Origin: Acidobacteriaceae bacterium
GTDB lineage: Bacteria; Acidobacteriota; Terriglobia; Bryobacterales; Bryobacteraceae
Direction: 5' to 3'
DNA length: 33,672 nucleotides
Assembly: GCA_019233375.1 (NCBI GenBank)
Contig: JAFAMM010000131.1
Coordinates: forward strand, 1-33,672
Position numbers and translations under genes: made by a program. Positions 25,428 to 32,988 of this stretch are shown in pieces. Within the stretch, counting starts at the first letter, position 1. The number at the start of each line of letters is the position of its first letter. The notes under the pieces are model-generated. The model was not told where the DNA came from. It saw nothing but the letters and a program-made list of their open reading frames with translations, and did no database searches.

Positions 25428-26446
25428 CATCCAATTCGACTAACAGTAGATCGTTCGATCCCGAACTTATCCCAGGCGCGCATAACGCCATTTTTGTGTG
25501 CCTTAAGGTGCAACCGGCCGAGAAGGTGACCCTGATCACAGATCATGCCTGTGAGGAGATCGCAGCCAGTCTGGCGGACCAGCTCGACCGTACCGGCTGC
25601 CGGTATGGCGTTTATGTGCTGGAAAATCTTGCGCCGCGTCCGCTGACGAATATGCCCCGGGAGATCCTCGACGACATGGAATCGAGCCAGGTCAGCATCT
25701 TCGCCGTGCAGGCGCAGCCCGATGAACTGAAGACGCGCATGCAGATGTGCGAGGTGGTGAACCGCAAGAAGCTGCGCCACGCTCACATGGTCAACATCGA
25801 GAAGCGAATCATGCTGAACGGCATGCGGGCGGATTTCAATGAGGTCGACGAGTTGACGCTGCGCGTAATGAACATCGTCAACAAGGCCAAGCGTATTCGA
25901 GCGGTAACTCCGGCCGGAACAGATATAGTTGCTGAACTCTCGCCCGAGTACAACTGGATCAAAACCAGCGGCATCATCAGCCGCGATAAATGGGGCAATC
26001 TGCCGGGCGGCGAGACTTTCACGGCGCCGCTCGAAGTAAATGGCACCTTCGTAGTGGATGGCGTGGTCGGCGATTACCTCTGCGCGAAATTCGGAGATCT
26101 GAAGAACAATCCGCTGATGTTGAAAGTGGAACGAAACCGCCTGACCGGAGTCTCTTGCTCCAATCAGGATCTTCGGGACGAGTTCTGGAACTACACCCAT
26201 CGCGATGCGAACAGCGACCGTGTGGGCGAATTCGCGATCGGAACCAATATCGCTTGCACCGAGGTGGTCGGCAACATTCTGCAGGACGAGAAGATTCCAG
26301 GCGTACACATGGCATTTGGCGACCCCTACGGCGCGCACACGGGGGCGCCCTGGAGTTCGACCACTCACATCGACGTGGTCGGCAGAAATTTTGATATCTG
26401 GGCCGACGAGCGCCAGATTATGCGAAGCGGCCACTTCATCGTATAA
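25424..26446 (+). CDS. Aminopeptidase, M29 (thermophilic metallopeptidase) family
   Basis: A 340-residue metallo-aminopeptidase without a signal peptide. The M29 signature segments are present: LPGGETFTAP (E197), GEFAIGTN (E269), LQDEKIPGVHMAFGDPYG (E289, H295) and STTHIDVV (H315, D317), matching the metal ligands of the family in order and spacing. M29 enzymes are cobalt- or zinc-dependent exopeptidases acting on short peptides. The gene overlaps the GCS2 ligase by four bases and is followed 11 nt later by the second ATP-grasp-like gene. Being locked into a ligase operon suggests that it trims, recycles or matures the amide product rather than serving general peptide turnover. That role is inference; the family call is not in doubt. 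Confidence 0.92.
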   Translation: MTSNSTNSRSFDPELIPGAHNAIFVCLKVQPAEKVTLITDHACEEIAASLADQLDRTGCRYGVYVLENLAPRPLTNMPREILDDMESSQVSIFAVQAQPDELKTRMQMCEVVNRKKLRHAHMVNIEKRIMLNGMRADFNEVDELTLRVMNIVNKAKRIRAVTPAGTDIVAELSPEYNWIKTSGIISRDKWGNLPGGETFTAPLEVNGTFVVDGVVGDYLCAKFGDLKNNPLMLKVERNRLTGVSCSNQDLRDEFWNYTHRDANSDRVGEFAIGTNIACTEVVGNILQDEKIPGVHMAFGDPYGAHTGAPWSSTTHIDVVGRNFDIWADERQIMRSGHFIV

Positions 26447-26457
26447 AGAACCGCCGC

Positions 26458-27651
26458 GTGATACCCCAATTACGCCGGCAGTTCAACGAAAGCTACACAC
26501 CAGAGCTATATGCCCGCTTCTTGAGCCGGCTCGACGAAGCCGCCGGAACTCATGTCGAGTTCCGCTGCAGCGAAACACCCGTGTTTTTGCCTCCGGCGCT
26601 GCTGAACAAAATGGTGCGTTATGGCCAGGAACTGTATCAGCAGTTAGCCGATAACCCGGATTACCGGCGCGCCTCCGATGCAGCCATTCCAAATGACTTC
26701 CGGGTGCCGGGCGAATCGGACCATCCGCTTTTTCTTCAGGTGGATTTTGGCCTGGTTCGCGAACCCGGCGGCGGATTGGAGCCGAAACTTGTAGAAATTC
26801 AGGGCTTCCCCTCCATCTATGCTTTCCAGGTCGAGATGGCGCACGAATACCAGCGCGCGTATCGCCTGCGCGAGTTCGATGCGAACCTTACGCCATTTCT
26901 CGGCAGCCTCGATGACGAGAGCTTTCGCAATCTGCTGAAACGCACGATCCTCGGAGCGCACGAACCGCAGGAAGTCGTGCTGCTCGAGATTGACCCCTAC
27001 CACCAGAAAACGCTGCCCGACTTTCTCGCGACGGAAAGACTTCTCGGGATCAAAATCATCAACATCTCCGAAGTGAAGAAGCGCGGGCGCGAGCTTTACA
27101 CGCCAAACGGTAAACCGATTCGCCGGATATATAACCGGGTGATCGTGGATGAACTAATCAGGAAGTCCGTACGATCGGAATTTAAGCTAACCGACGATGT
27201 GGATGTCGAGTGGGCGGGGCATCCGAACTGGTTTTTTCGCATCAGCAAGTTCTCGCTTCCCTGGTTTCGTCATGAATGCGTTCCGGAAACCACTTTTCTC
27301 GCCAACTTGAAATCATTGCCTGACAATCTGGACGACTACGTTCTGAAACCGCTTTACTCGTTCGCCGGATTGGGTGTGAAGATTGCGCCTTCGAGAGAAG
27401 AAGTCGAGCAGATCCCGCACGGCCGGCGAGCAGAGTTCATTCTGCAGCGCAGAATGGATTTCGTGCCCACAATCGAAACGCCTGTGGGATTGACAAAAGT
27501 GGAAGTTCGCATCATGTATATCTGGGATCGCGGATTGCAGCCGGTGACGACCGTGATACGCACAGGCCGGGGCAAGATGATGGGAGTAGACTTCAACAAG
27601 GACCTCACGTGGGTGGGTGCATCCGCCGGGTTCACTGTGCGCGATTCTTAA
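26458..27651 (+). CDS. Divergent ATP-grasp-like protein, unknown substrate
   Basis: A 397-residue cytoplasmic protein starting at GTG 26458, without a clear Shine-Dalgarno sequence. I could not assign a named family. The C-terminal half has ATP-grasp features in an arrangement recalling glutathionylspermidine-synthase or circularly permuted members: YVLKPLYSFAGLGVKIAPSR (candidate ATP lysine and Gly loop), EFILQRRMDFVPTIETP and VEVRIMYIWD, where acidic residues could bind metal. The N-terminal half contains LEPKLVEIQGFPSIYAFQ, which resembles the EIN.DGFPS-like substrate pocket of such enzymes. It follows the M29 peptidase by 11 nt and precedes phosphoglucomutase. Together with the first ATP-grasp and the GCS2 it would give three ligase-like enzymes in one operon. 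Confidence 0.7.
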   Translation: MIPQLRRQFNESYTPELYARFLSRLDEAAGTHVEFRCSETPVFLPPALLNKMVRYGQELYQQLADNPDYRRASDAAIPNDFRVPGESDHPLFLQVDFGLVREPGGGLEPKLVEIQGFPSIYAFQVEMAHEYQRAYRLREFDANLTPFLGSLDDESFRNLLKRTILGAHEPQEVVLLEIDPYHQKTLPDFLATERLLGIKIINISEVKKRGRELYTPNGKPIRRIYNRVIVDELIRKSVRSEFKLTDDVDVEWAGHPNWFFRISKFSLPWFRHECVPETTFLANLKSLPDNLDDYVLKPLYSFAGLGVKIAPSREEVEQIPHGRRAEFILQRRMDFVPTIETPVGLTKVEVRIMYIWDRGLQPVTTVIRTGRGKMMGVDFNKDLTWVGASAGFTVRDS

Positions 27652-27657
27652 AGCTTT

Positions 27658-27687
27658 GGTCCGCTCCGTTTCAGATGGAAGCGGGCC
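27658..27687 (+). other. Imperfect hairpin between ATP-grasp-like gene and phosphoglucomutase
   Basis: GGTCCGCT and AGCGGGCC pair over eight positions (one G-U) across a 14-nt loop. An A-run, not a U-run, follows, so it does not look like a standard intrinsic terminator on the plus strand. It could partially separate expression of phosphoglucomutase from the ligase genes or be a processing site. Confidence 0.3.
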
Positions 27688-27714
27688 TTCAAAAAAGAAC
27701 GTAGAGGAGGTCGC

Positions 27715-29376
27715 ATGCCTATCGACAAGAATGCGGGCAAACCCGCAAACCCCTCACAGCTCATCAACGTTCCGCGCCTTATCGCGAGCTACTATTCGCT
27801 GAAGCCTGATCCGCACGAAGTGTCGCAGCGCGTGTCGTTCGGCACCTCTGGCCACAGAGGGTCATCTTACACGGCAAGCTTCAACGAGAACCACATACTC
27901 GCCATCACCCAGGCGATCTGCAGATATCGCGAGCGGCAGGGCACAACCGGACCCTTATTTCTCGGCATGGATACGCACGCGCTCTCCGAGCCCGCGTTCA
28001 TGAGCGCGCTGGAAGTGCTCGCCGCCCACCATATCGAGGTAATGATTGACGAGGCTGGCGGATACACTCCCACGCCTTCTCTTTCGCACGCGATTCTCAA
28101 GCACAATCGGCATCGCAAAGCTGGTCTAGCGGACGGAATCGTCATCACGCCGTCGCACAATCCTCCCGAAGATGGCGGTTTCAAGTACAACCCGCCTTCT
28201 GGCGGCCCGGCGGATACGGGCGCCACAAAGTGGATTGAGAACCATGCAAACGAACTGCTCGCGAACCACATGCGCGACGTCGTCCGCGTCCCGTTTGAAA
28301 GAGCGGTCCGTGCGTCTTCCACCAAGCGTTACGACTATGTTTCGCATTATGTGAACGAGCTGAACTCTGTCGTGAACCTGGATGTTGTGAAGCAGGCTGG
28401 CCTGAAGCTGGCGGTCGACCCGCTGGGAGGTGCGGGGGTGGCCTACTGGCCGCGGATTGCCGAACGTTTTGGGCTCAACCTGACCGTTGTGAATACAACG
28501 GTCGATCCTACGTTTCGCTTCATGACGCTCGACTGGGACGGCAAGATTCGGATGGACTGTTCATCGCCCTACGCTATGGCAAGTCTGATCGCGCTGAAAG
28601 ACCGCTTCGACATCGCGTTTGCGTGCGACACCGACCATGACCGCCACGGAATCGTGACGCGCACAGGCGGATTGTTGAACCCCAATCATTACCTTGCGGT
28701 CGCGATCGAGTACCTCTACCAGAACCGCCCGCACTGGAAAAAGGACGCCGGAGTGGGCAAGACGCTGGTTAGCAGCAGCATCATCGACCGCGTGGTGAAG
28801 GATTTGGGCCGGAAGCTCGTTGAGGTGCCGGTCGGGTTCAAGTGGTTCGTCGATGGCTTGCTCGATGGCTCACTCGGTTTCGGCGGGGAAGAGAGTGCCG
28901 GCGCCTCATTTCTGCGCCATGATTGCGCCGCATGGAGCACGGATAAGGACGGTCTCATCATGGGATTGCTCTCGGCAGAGATCACCGCCATCACGAAAAA
29001 AGATCCCGGCGAGCTATATGTTGACATGACCAAAAAGTACGGTAATCCGGTATACGAACGCATCGATGCGCGGGCCACCACGGAAGAGAAGGCGATTCTG
29101 AGCAAGCTTTCGCCGGAACAGGTCGCCGCAACCGAATTGGCCGGAGAGAAGATCGAAGCCATGCTGACAACCGCGCCCGGCAACGGCGCGCCCCTCGGAG
29201 GACTGAAGGTCGTTACGAAAAACGGCTGGTTCGCAGCCCGGCCGTCCGGTACTGAGGAGGTTTACAAGATTTACGCTGAAAGCTTCCTCGGCGAAGACCA
29301 TCTTAAACGGATCCAGCAGGAAGCGCAGAAGCTGATTTCGCGCACATTTGAAAGCGCGGGGGCCGCGAAGGCCTGA
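27715..29376 (+). CDS. pgm: Phosphoglucomutase (alpha-D-glucose phosphate-specific)
   Basis: A 553-residue phosphohexomutase, the normal length for alpha-D-glucose phosphate-specific Pgm. The active-site serine is in [20 protein letters not shown] (S147), the magnesium loop is DTDHDRHG (D305, D307, D309), the sugar loop is [10 protein letters not shown] and the phosphate loop is [12 protein letters not shown]. The enzyme interconverts glucose-1-phosphate and glucose-6-phosphate for glycogen, trehalose and nucleotide-sugar supply. ATG 27715 has an excellent GAGGAGG eight nt upstream. It runs in the same direction as the ligase operon with a 63-nt gap holding a hairpin, so it may be co-transcribed or only adjacent. 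The call is firm; linkage to the ligases is not established. Confidence 0.95.
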   Translation: MPIDKNAGKPANPSQLINVPRLIASYYSLKPDPHEVSQRVSFGTSGHRGSSYTASFNENHILAITQAICRYRERQGTTGPLFLGMDTHALSEPAFMSALEVLAAHHIEVMIDEAGGYTPTPSLSHAILKHNRHRKAGLADGIVITPSHNPPEDGGFKYNPPSGGPADTGATKWIENHANELLANHMRDVVRVPFERAVRASSTKRYDYVSHYVNELNSVVNLDVVKQAGLKLAVDPLGGAGVAYWPRIAERFGLNLTVVNTTVDPTFRFMTLDWDGKIRMDCSSPYAMASLIALKDRFDIAFACDTDHDRHGIVTRTGGLLNPNHYLAVAIEYLYQNRPHWKKDAGVGKTLVSSSIIDRVVKDLGRKLVEVPVGFKWFVDGLLDGSLGFGGEESAGASFLRHDCAAWSTDKDGLIMGLLSAEITAITKKDPGELYVDMTKKYGNPVYERIDARATTEEKAILSKLSPEQVAATELAGEKIEAMLTTAPGNGAPLGGLKVVTKNGWFAARPSGTEEVYKIYAESFLGEDHLKRIQQEAQKLISRTFESAGAAKA

Positions 29377-29430
29377 CCGAAGCCTGCTGCATCAGCTTGT
29401 GTGCGCAGCAGGGTTCTCGCCGCGCTTCGG
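29377..29430. terminator. Possible bidirectional terminator hairpin between convergent genes
   Basis: Immediately after the pgm stop, CCGAAGC pairs with GCTTCGG and, nested inside, CTGCTGC pairs with GCAGCAG, with a 12-nt bulge on the right side. It lies between convergent genes (pgm and the VWA protein). A U-tract is missing on both strands, so termination efficiency is doubtful. Confidence 0.35.
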
Positions 29431-29435
29431 CCCCG

Positions 29436-30419
29436 TTACGTTTCCGCATAATACCGGTCTGTCGCTTGCACAAGTAGCCCTTTCCGCACTGTCTTCAACG
29501 ACAATTTTCTAAATCCGGAAGAGCGAACCGGCTGATCGGAAACAAATCCAAGACTGTACTGGCTGCGCAGTTCGTCCTCGATCTCCTGATAAATTTGCGC
29601 TACACTCTGGCCCCGCTTGACTTCAAAATAGCCGCCGCCGGTTTCGCCAGCCAGGCGCTTCAGAACGCCCTTGCCGCTTGGCCCGATCGACAGATGCCCG
29701 CCATAGTAAGATTCGTCGGAAAACAGTATGCAATAGACCAGGGTTCCGGCACGTTGCGCCGCCTCAATCGCATCGGTCAGGCTGATTTGACTCCCAAAAT
29801 CCACACCGTCCGTCAGAACGATAAACGCTTTACGGCCGTTTTGGGAGCGCATGATTTTGATGGAAGTCTCGCGAACCGCATCATAAAGAAGCGTGCCGCT
29901 CCCGTTCCGCGCCTGCTCCGCGCTCGGTGTATCGAGCAGCGACAGCGTATCCTGCAGATCCTTGTGCGAACCGGTGAGCCCCTGCCGGATCACAACCGCC
30001 TGGTCGAATTGCACGATGACGGCCTGGTCTTTGTTTTCGCGCAGAACCTGATCCAGAAAACGGTAGCTGGCGCCGCGCTCTTCTTCGAGCACCCGGCCTT
30101 GGCTCAGGCTCGTATCGACCAGCAGACCAATCGTGAGCGGAAGATCTGAATCGCGCGAAAAATACCGAATTTCTTGCGGTCTCCCATTCTCCAGCAACAC
30201 AAAATCATCCTTCGTGAGATTCCGGATAATCTCGCCGGTTTTCGTACGAACTGTCGCGAATACATTGACTACCTTGACCTCGGTCGAGAAAGTCGGCTGA
30301 TCCTGCGCGGCCGGTGCGCGAACGGCTGTTGCACCCGCCGCAAGCAATGCCAGCCACTCCCGCCGGGAGTGCACCCGGCGCCAGGAGGGCGGGCCGCCCG
30401 GCGCTGCTCCTGCCGACAC
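29436..30419 (-). CDS. VWA-domain protein (VWFA-related Acidobacterial domain type), Tat-like signal
   Basis: A 327-residue exported protein. The N-terminus contains a twin-arginine-like signal, HSRREWLALLAAGATAVRAPAAQ. The middle is a von Willebrand A fold with a MIDAS metal site, LLVDTSLSQGR (D102, S104, S106) and VLTDGVDFG. A preceding segment, VNVFATVRTKTGEIIRNLTKDDFVLLENGR, is the characteristic lead-in of the TIGR03436 family, common in Acidobacteria and of unknown role, probably protein-protein binding. The track start is GTG 30419 with no Shine-Dalgarno sequence. A good AGGAG lies further upstream, seven nt before an in-frame ATC, so the true start may be longer by 11 codons. It lies alone, convergent with pgm. 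Confidence 0.88.
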   Translation of the reverse strand: MSAGAAPGGPPSWRRVHSRREWLALLAAGATAVRAPAAQDQPTFSTEVKVVNVFATVRTKTGEIIRNLTKDDFVLLENGRPQEIRYFSRDSDLPLTIGLLVDTSLSQGRVLEEERGASYRFLDQVLRENKDQAVIVQFDQAVVIRQGLTGSHKDLQDTLSLLDTPSAEQARNGSGTLLYDAVRETSIKIMRSQNGRKAFIVLTDGVDFGSQISLTDAIEAAQRAGTLVYCILFSDESYYGGHLSIGPSGKGVLKRLAGETGGGYFEVKRGQSVAQIYQEIEDELRSQYSLGFVSDQPVRSSGFRKLSLKTVRKGLLVQATDRYYAET

Positions 30420-30459
30420 GACGCGTGAACCGATTCCAACAATCAGCGTGATTTGAGTT

Positions 30460-30464
30460 CTCCT
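30460..30464 (-). promoter_or_regulatory. Shine-Dalgarno AGGAG facing a non-standard ATC start for the VWA gene
   Basis: On the minus strand, AGGAG (30464-30460) is followed after seven nt by ATC (30452-30450) in frame with the VWA protein, then ACG CTG ATT. The spacing is ideal for a start codon but ATC is very rare as one. CTG six bases further on is another candidate. Confidence 0.4.
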
Positions 30465-30729
30465 ACGTAATTTTGAATAACACGACGGCGTTACAGACGA
30501 GAAGTCTTCTGTTGTCAGCGGCGCCTCCGTACCTTGAAAAAGGTCCGTCGCGTGCTACAAGCGATGTCACTTCGTGAGTGTCAGGGACTGGCGGTTCGAT
30601 CACCCAAGCTTCGTTAGCGCGTGCTCGCATGCTTGTGGGCGTTAGACCATAAGTTTCTGCTTGTGATCATATTCGGAGGAGGAATGCGGGGGCGCTCGCG
30701 GCGCCTCCGCTCCCCTATTCCCTAAGACC
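30465..30729. other. Non-coding stretch between the VWA gene leader and the flavoprotein end
   Basis: About 265 bp, or 310 bp if the VWA gene starts at GTG 30419, separate the upstream side of the VWA gene from the stop of the minus-strand flavoprotein gene. No supported ORF was found. It should contain the VWA promoter, but no convincing -35/-10 pair stood out. The only strong structure is the GC-rich hairpin at 30686-30710. Confidence 0.6.
30686..30710 (-). terminator. GC-rich hairpin after the flavoprotein gene, weak terminator candidate
   Basis: GCGGGGGCGC pairs with GCGCCTCCGC (one G-U) around the loop TCGCG. It lies 19 nt past the stop of the minus-strand flavoprotein gene. Following sequence on that strand is ATTCCTCCTCC, so there is no proper U-tract. 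Confidence 0.35.
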
Positions 30730-31974
30730 TCATTGGCCGCTCAACGCATCCGCGGCCCGGATCCCAGAGGCAATTGCTCCCTCAATAGACGCAATGCCCG
30801 TGTGATCGCCGCAGATAAACAGGCGCTCACCGAGTTTCACCGGCTTGTGCACGGGTGTCAACAGCGGCGCCTCCTGCAGCGGAATCGCGTTCGGAATTCG
30901 GTATGTCCGCAGATGCCGCCAGTTCAAGACAGCGTCGCCGTACCATTCGGCGAGTTGCGAGCGTACCGCTTCCTCCAGGTCCGGCCTTTCTTGATACAGC
31001 GGGTCCAATATCGTCACAGAGATGAGTGAGTTGCCTTCCGGACCAGCATAGGAATTCTGTACTTGGCTCGGAACACACAGGTTATTAATGGGGCCGGATT
31101 CTTCGCCGTTCAACACCAGCCATGGCCCCGCAACGGGCGAAGCCGATGCTGCGAAATACATACACGTAACCGAGGCGCTCGGATCGTTTGCATTCTGCCC
31201 AAGCAGGCGCAATGCCTCCGTATGCTCGGTAGCAATCACCACCTGCTGCGCCGTGATCGGGTCGCCCGCGGCCGGATAAACCGTTGCACCGTCCACCTGC
31301 TTCACGCGCGAATTCAAGCGCAACATATCGGGCCTTAAGCGCAGAGCCATTTGTTCCGGAATCGCTTGCATACCGAACTCCGGCAACGCCGCATGCCCGA
31401 GTGAGAACATGCGAAACACAAATTCGAATTTGCGGCTCGAAGTCGTCAGTTGTGTTTCGAGAAAAATGCCTGCCAAAAACGGCTTAAAGAAACCCGCAAT
31501 GAACCGTGCGGAAAACCCCATTTTTTTCAGCTCGACGAGCGTACTCGTTTCGGGCCGCTCGAGTACCTCCTGCAGCGGCGGCCCGCACACGCGGTCGCGC
31601 AGGCGAAGTACGCGCCACTTGTCCCCAAGTGTCCCAACCTGCGCCAATAGCGTGGGGAGAGCGCTCGCCGGGTGGCGGATCGGATCTGCAAGCGTGTGGA
31701 AGCGTCCGCGGAAACGGATAAGCGCACCGGGCAGGAATCTCCTCAGCTTAAGCGTCCCGTAATCGATGACATGCTGGGTTCGCGGATAGGCGGTTAGCAG
31801 AACCTGAAAACCGCGGTCGAGGCGGAATCCATCAATCAGATCGGTACGTACGCGCCCGCCGGGCGCGTCGGAGGCCTCCAGAAGTACGCATTCTATTCGT
31901 CTTTCCTGCAATCTGAGCGCGCACGACAATCCGGCGAGCCCGGCTCCGATAATCACCACCGGACAAGGAGGCAT
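30730..31974 (-). CDS. FAD-dependent amine-oxidase-like oxidoreductase (phytoene desaturase/protoporphyrinogen oxidase group)
   Basis: A 414-residue flavoprotein without a signal peptide. It opens with the FAD-binding dinucleotide fold VVIIGAGLAGLSCALRLQ (residues ~6-23), then LLEASDAPGGRVRTD, the GG-R signature after the first beta-alpha-beta unit, and DRGFQVLLTAYP. The end carries the second FAD contact, LFICGDHTGIASIEGAIASG. This is the amine oxidase/phytoene desaturase/protoporphyrinogen oxidase superfamily, and it is shorter than true phytoene desaturases (~490). No carotenoid or heme genes are nearby, so the substrate is unknown. The start ATG 31974 has no obvious Shine-Dalgarno sequence. 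It is divergent from the aldo/keto reductase gene across only 59 bp, so the two may share control. Confidence 0.88.
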   Translation of the reverse strand: MPPCPVVIIGAGLAGLSCALRLQERRIECVLLEASDAPGGRVRTDLIDGFRLDRGFQVLLTAYPRTQHVIDYGTLKLRRFLPGALIRFRGRFHTLADPIRHPASALPTLLAQVGTLGDKWRVLRLRDRVCGPPLQEVLERPETSTLVELKKMGFSARFIAGFFKPFLAGIFLETQLTTSSRKFEFVFRMFSLGHAALPEFGMQAIPEQMALRLRPDMLRLNSRVKQVDGATVYPAAGDPITAQQVVIATEHTEALRLLGQNANDPSASVTCMYFAASASPVAGPWLVLNGEESGPINNLCVPSQVQNSYAGPEGNSLISVTILDPLYQERPDLEEAVRSQLAEWYGDAVLNWRHLRTYRIPNAIPLQEAPLLTPVHKPVKLGERLFICGDHTGIASIEGAIASGIRAADALSGQ

Positions 31975-32033
31975 TGACTCAGTTTAGGAGACCCGGTCAG
32001 GACTCCTGTGATAGCGTGGGCCCAGGAGCGTCT

Positions 32034-32927
32034 ATGCACCATTGGAGTCGACGTGATTTCCTGAAATCGAGTGCCGCGGCCGGCGCTTTTGCCTTGGCCG
32101 GTGGCAAACTGATTGGCTCGCCAACGAAATCGGCCGCAACTGACTGGGTCACGCTCGGGAAGTCCAACGTCCAGGTCACCAGGCTGGCTTTCGGTACAGG
32201 CACATTCAGCGGCCGCGTCCAGCGCGAACTTGGACAGGCGGAGTTCACGCGCCTGGTTCGGTACGCCTACGACCGGGGCATTCGCTTTTTCGAAACGGCA
32301 GATTCTTACGCGGGAATGCCGCAGATGCTGGCCGTGGCACTGAAGGGGCTGCCGCGCGATTCGTATCGTCTGATGACGAAATACAACACACACGATACAG
32401 AGAATCCGCAGCAGACCATCGACCGCCTGCGCAGCGATCTCAACACCGAGTACGTAGACGTTCTCCTGCTGCATTGCGTGCGGAATCCGAAGTGGCCCGA
32501 GAATGACAAGAAACTCGAAGACGCGTTTTCCGAGGCGAAGCAGAAGAAAGTTATTCTCTCGCATGGTGCCTCTGTTCACGGCCTGCCGGCGTTACGTGCA
32601 TTCCCTGGAACCGAATGGCTCGACGTCGCGATGATTCGCATGAATCAAAAGGGCGTGCGAATGGACACCCCGAGCACGCAGGATGTCGACGAGATTGGTA
32701 ACGTAAGCGAGGTGGTTCAGCACGTCAAACAGGTTCACTCAGAGGGCAAGGGCGTGATCAGCATGAAGCTGGCCGGCGAAGGCCGTTTCACGAAGCGTGA
32801 AGACCGGCAGGCGGCGGTGCGTTATGCTTTCCGCGTTGCCGGCGTGGACGCCGTGACCATTGGCTACAAGAACACGGCCGAGATCGACGAAGCCATCGAG
32901 AATATCAATCAGGCGTTCTCAGCGTAG
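32034..32927 (+). CDS. Tat-exported aldo/keto reductase
   Basis: A 297-residue protein. The track start 31974 is replaced by ATG 32034, with AGGAG five nt upstream. A twin-arginine signal, SRRDFLKSSAAAGAFALAGG, starts at residue 5, so export of a folded, cofactor-loaded enzyme is predicted. The AKR barrel follows, WVTLGKSNVQVTRLAFGTGT. The catalytic set is visible as FETADSYAG (Y92), LMTKYN (K116) and LLLHCV (H147). By my alignment the usual catalytic Asp of FDTA is Glu here (E87), although D90 is nearby. The family normally reduces carbonyls with NADPH. An exported AKR is unusual because NADPH is cytoplasmic, but such proteins are recurrent in environmental bacteria. Divergent from a flavoprotein gene. 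Confidence 0.9.
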   Translation: MHHWSRRDFLKSSAAAGAFALAGGKLIGSPTKSAATDWVTLGKSNVQVTRLAFGTGTFSGRVQRELGQAEFTRLVRYAYDRGIRFFETADSYAGMPQMLAVALKGLPRDSYRLMTKYNTHDTENPQQTIDRLRSDLNTEYVDVLLLHCVRNPKWPENDKKLEDAFSEAKQKKVILSHGASVHGLPALRAFPGTEWLDVAMIRMNQKGVRMDTPSTQDVDEIGNVSEVVQHVKQVHSEGKGVISMKLAGEGRFTKREDRQAAVRYAFRVAGVDAVTIGYKNTAEIDEAIENINQAFSA

Positions 32928-32988
32928 CGGGGCAATCGCGCCGACAGAGCGCTGCAAATTGCCAGCACGCGCTTCGGCACCGTCACCT

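Noticed and set aside
25367-26434. Minus-strand ORF of 355 aa
   Set aside because: It lies wholly opposite the GCS2 end and the M29 aminopeptidase, whose metal motifs are intact; its sequence has no recognisable domain.
31975-32033. TTGACT -35-like box and CAGGACTCCTG inverted repeat between divergent flavoprotein and AKR genes
   Set aside because: TTGACT is a good -35 but no matching -10 is found at 16-19 nt, and the 5-bp arms of the repeat are too short to trust.
32928-32988. Terminator between AKR and SpoIIE genes
   Set aside because: Only a bulged, imperfect stem without a U-tract is visible.
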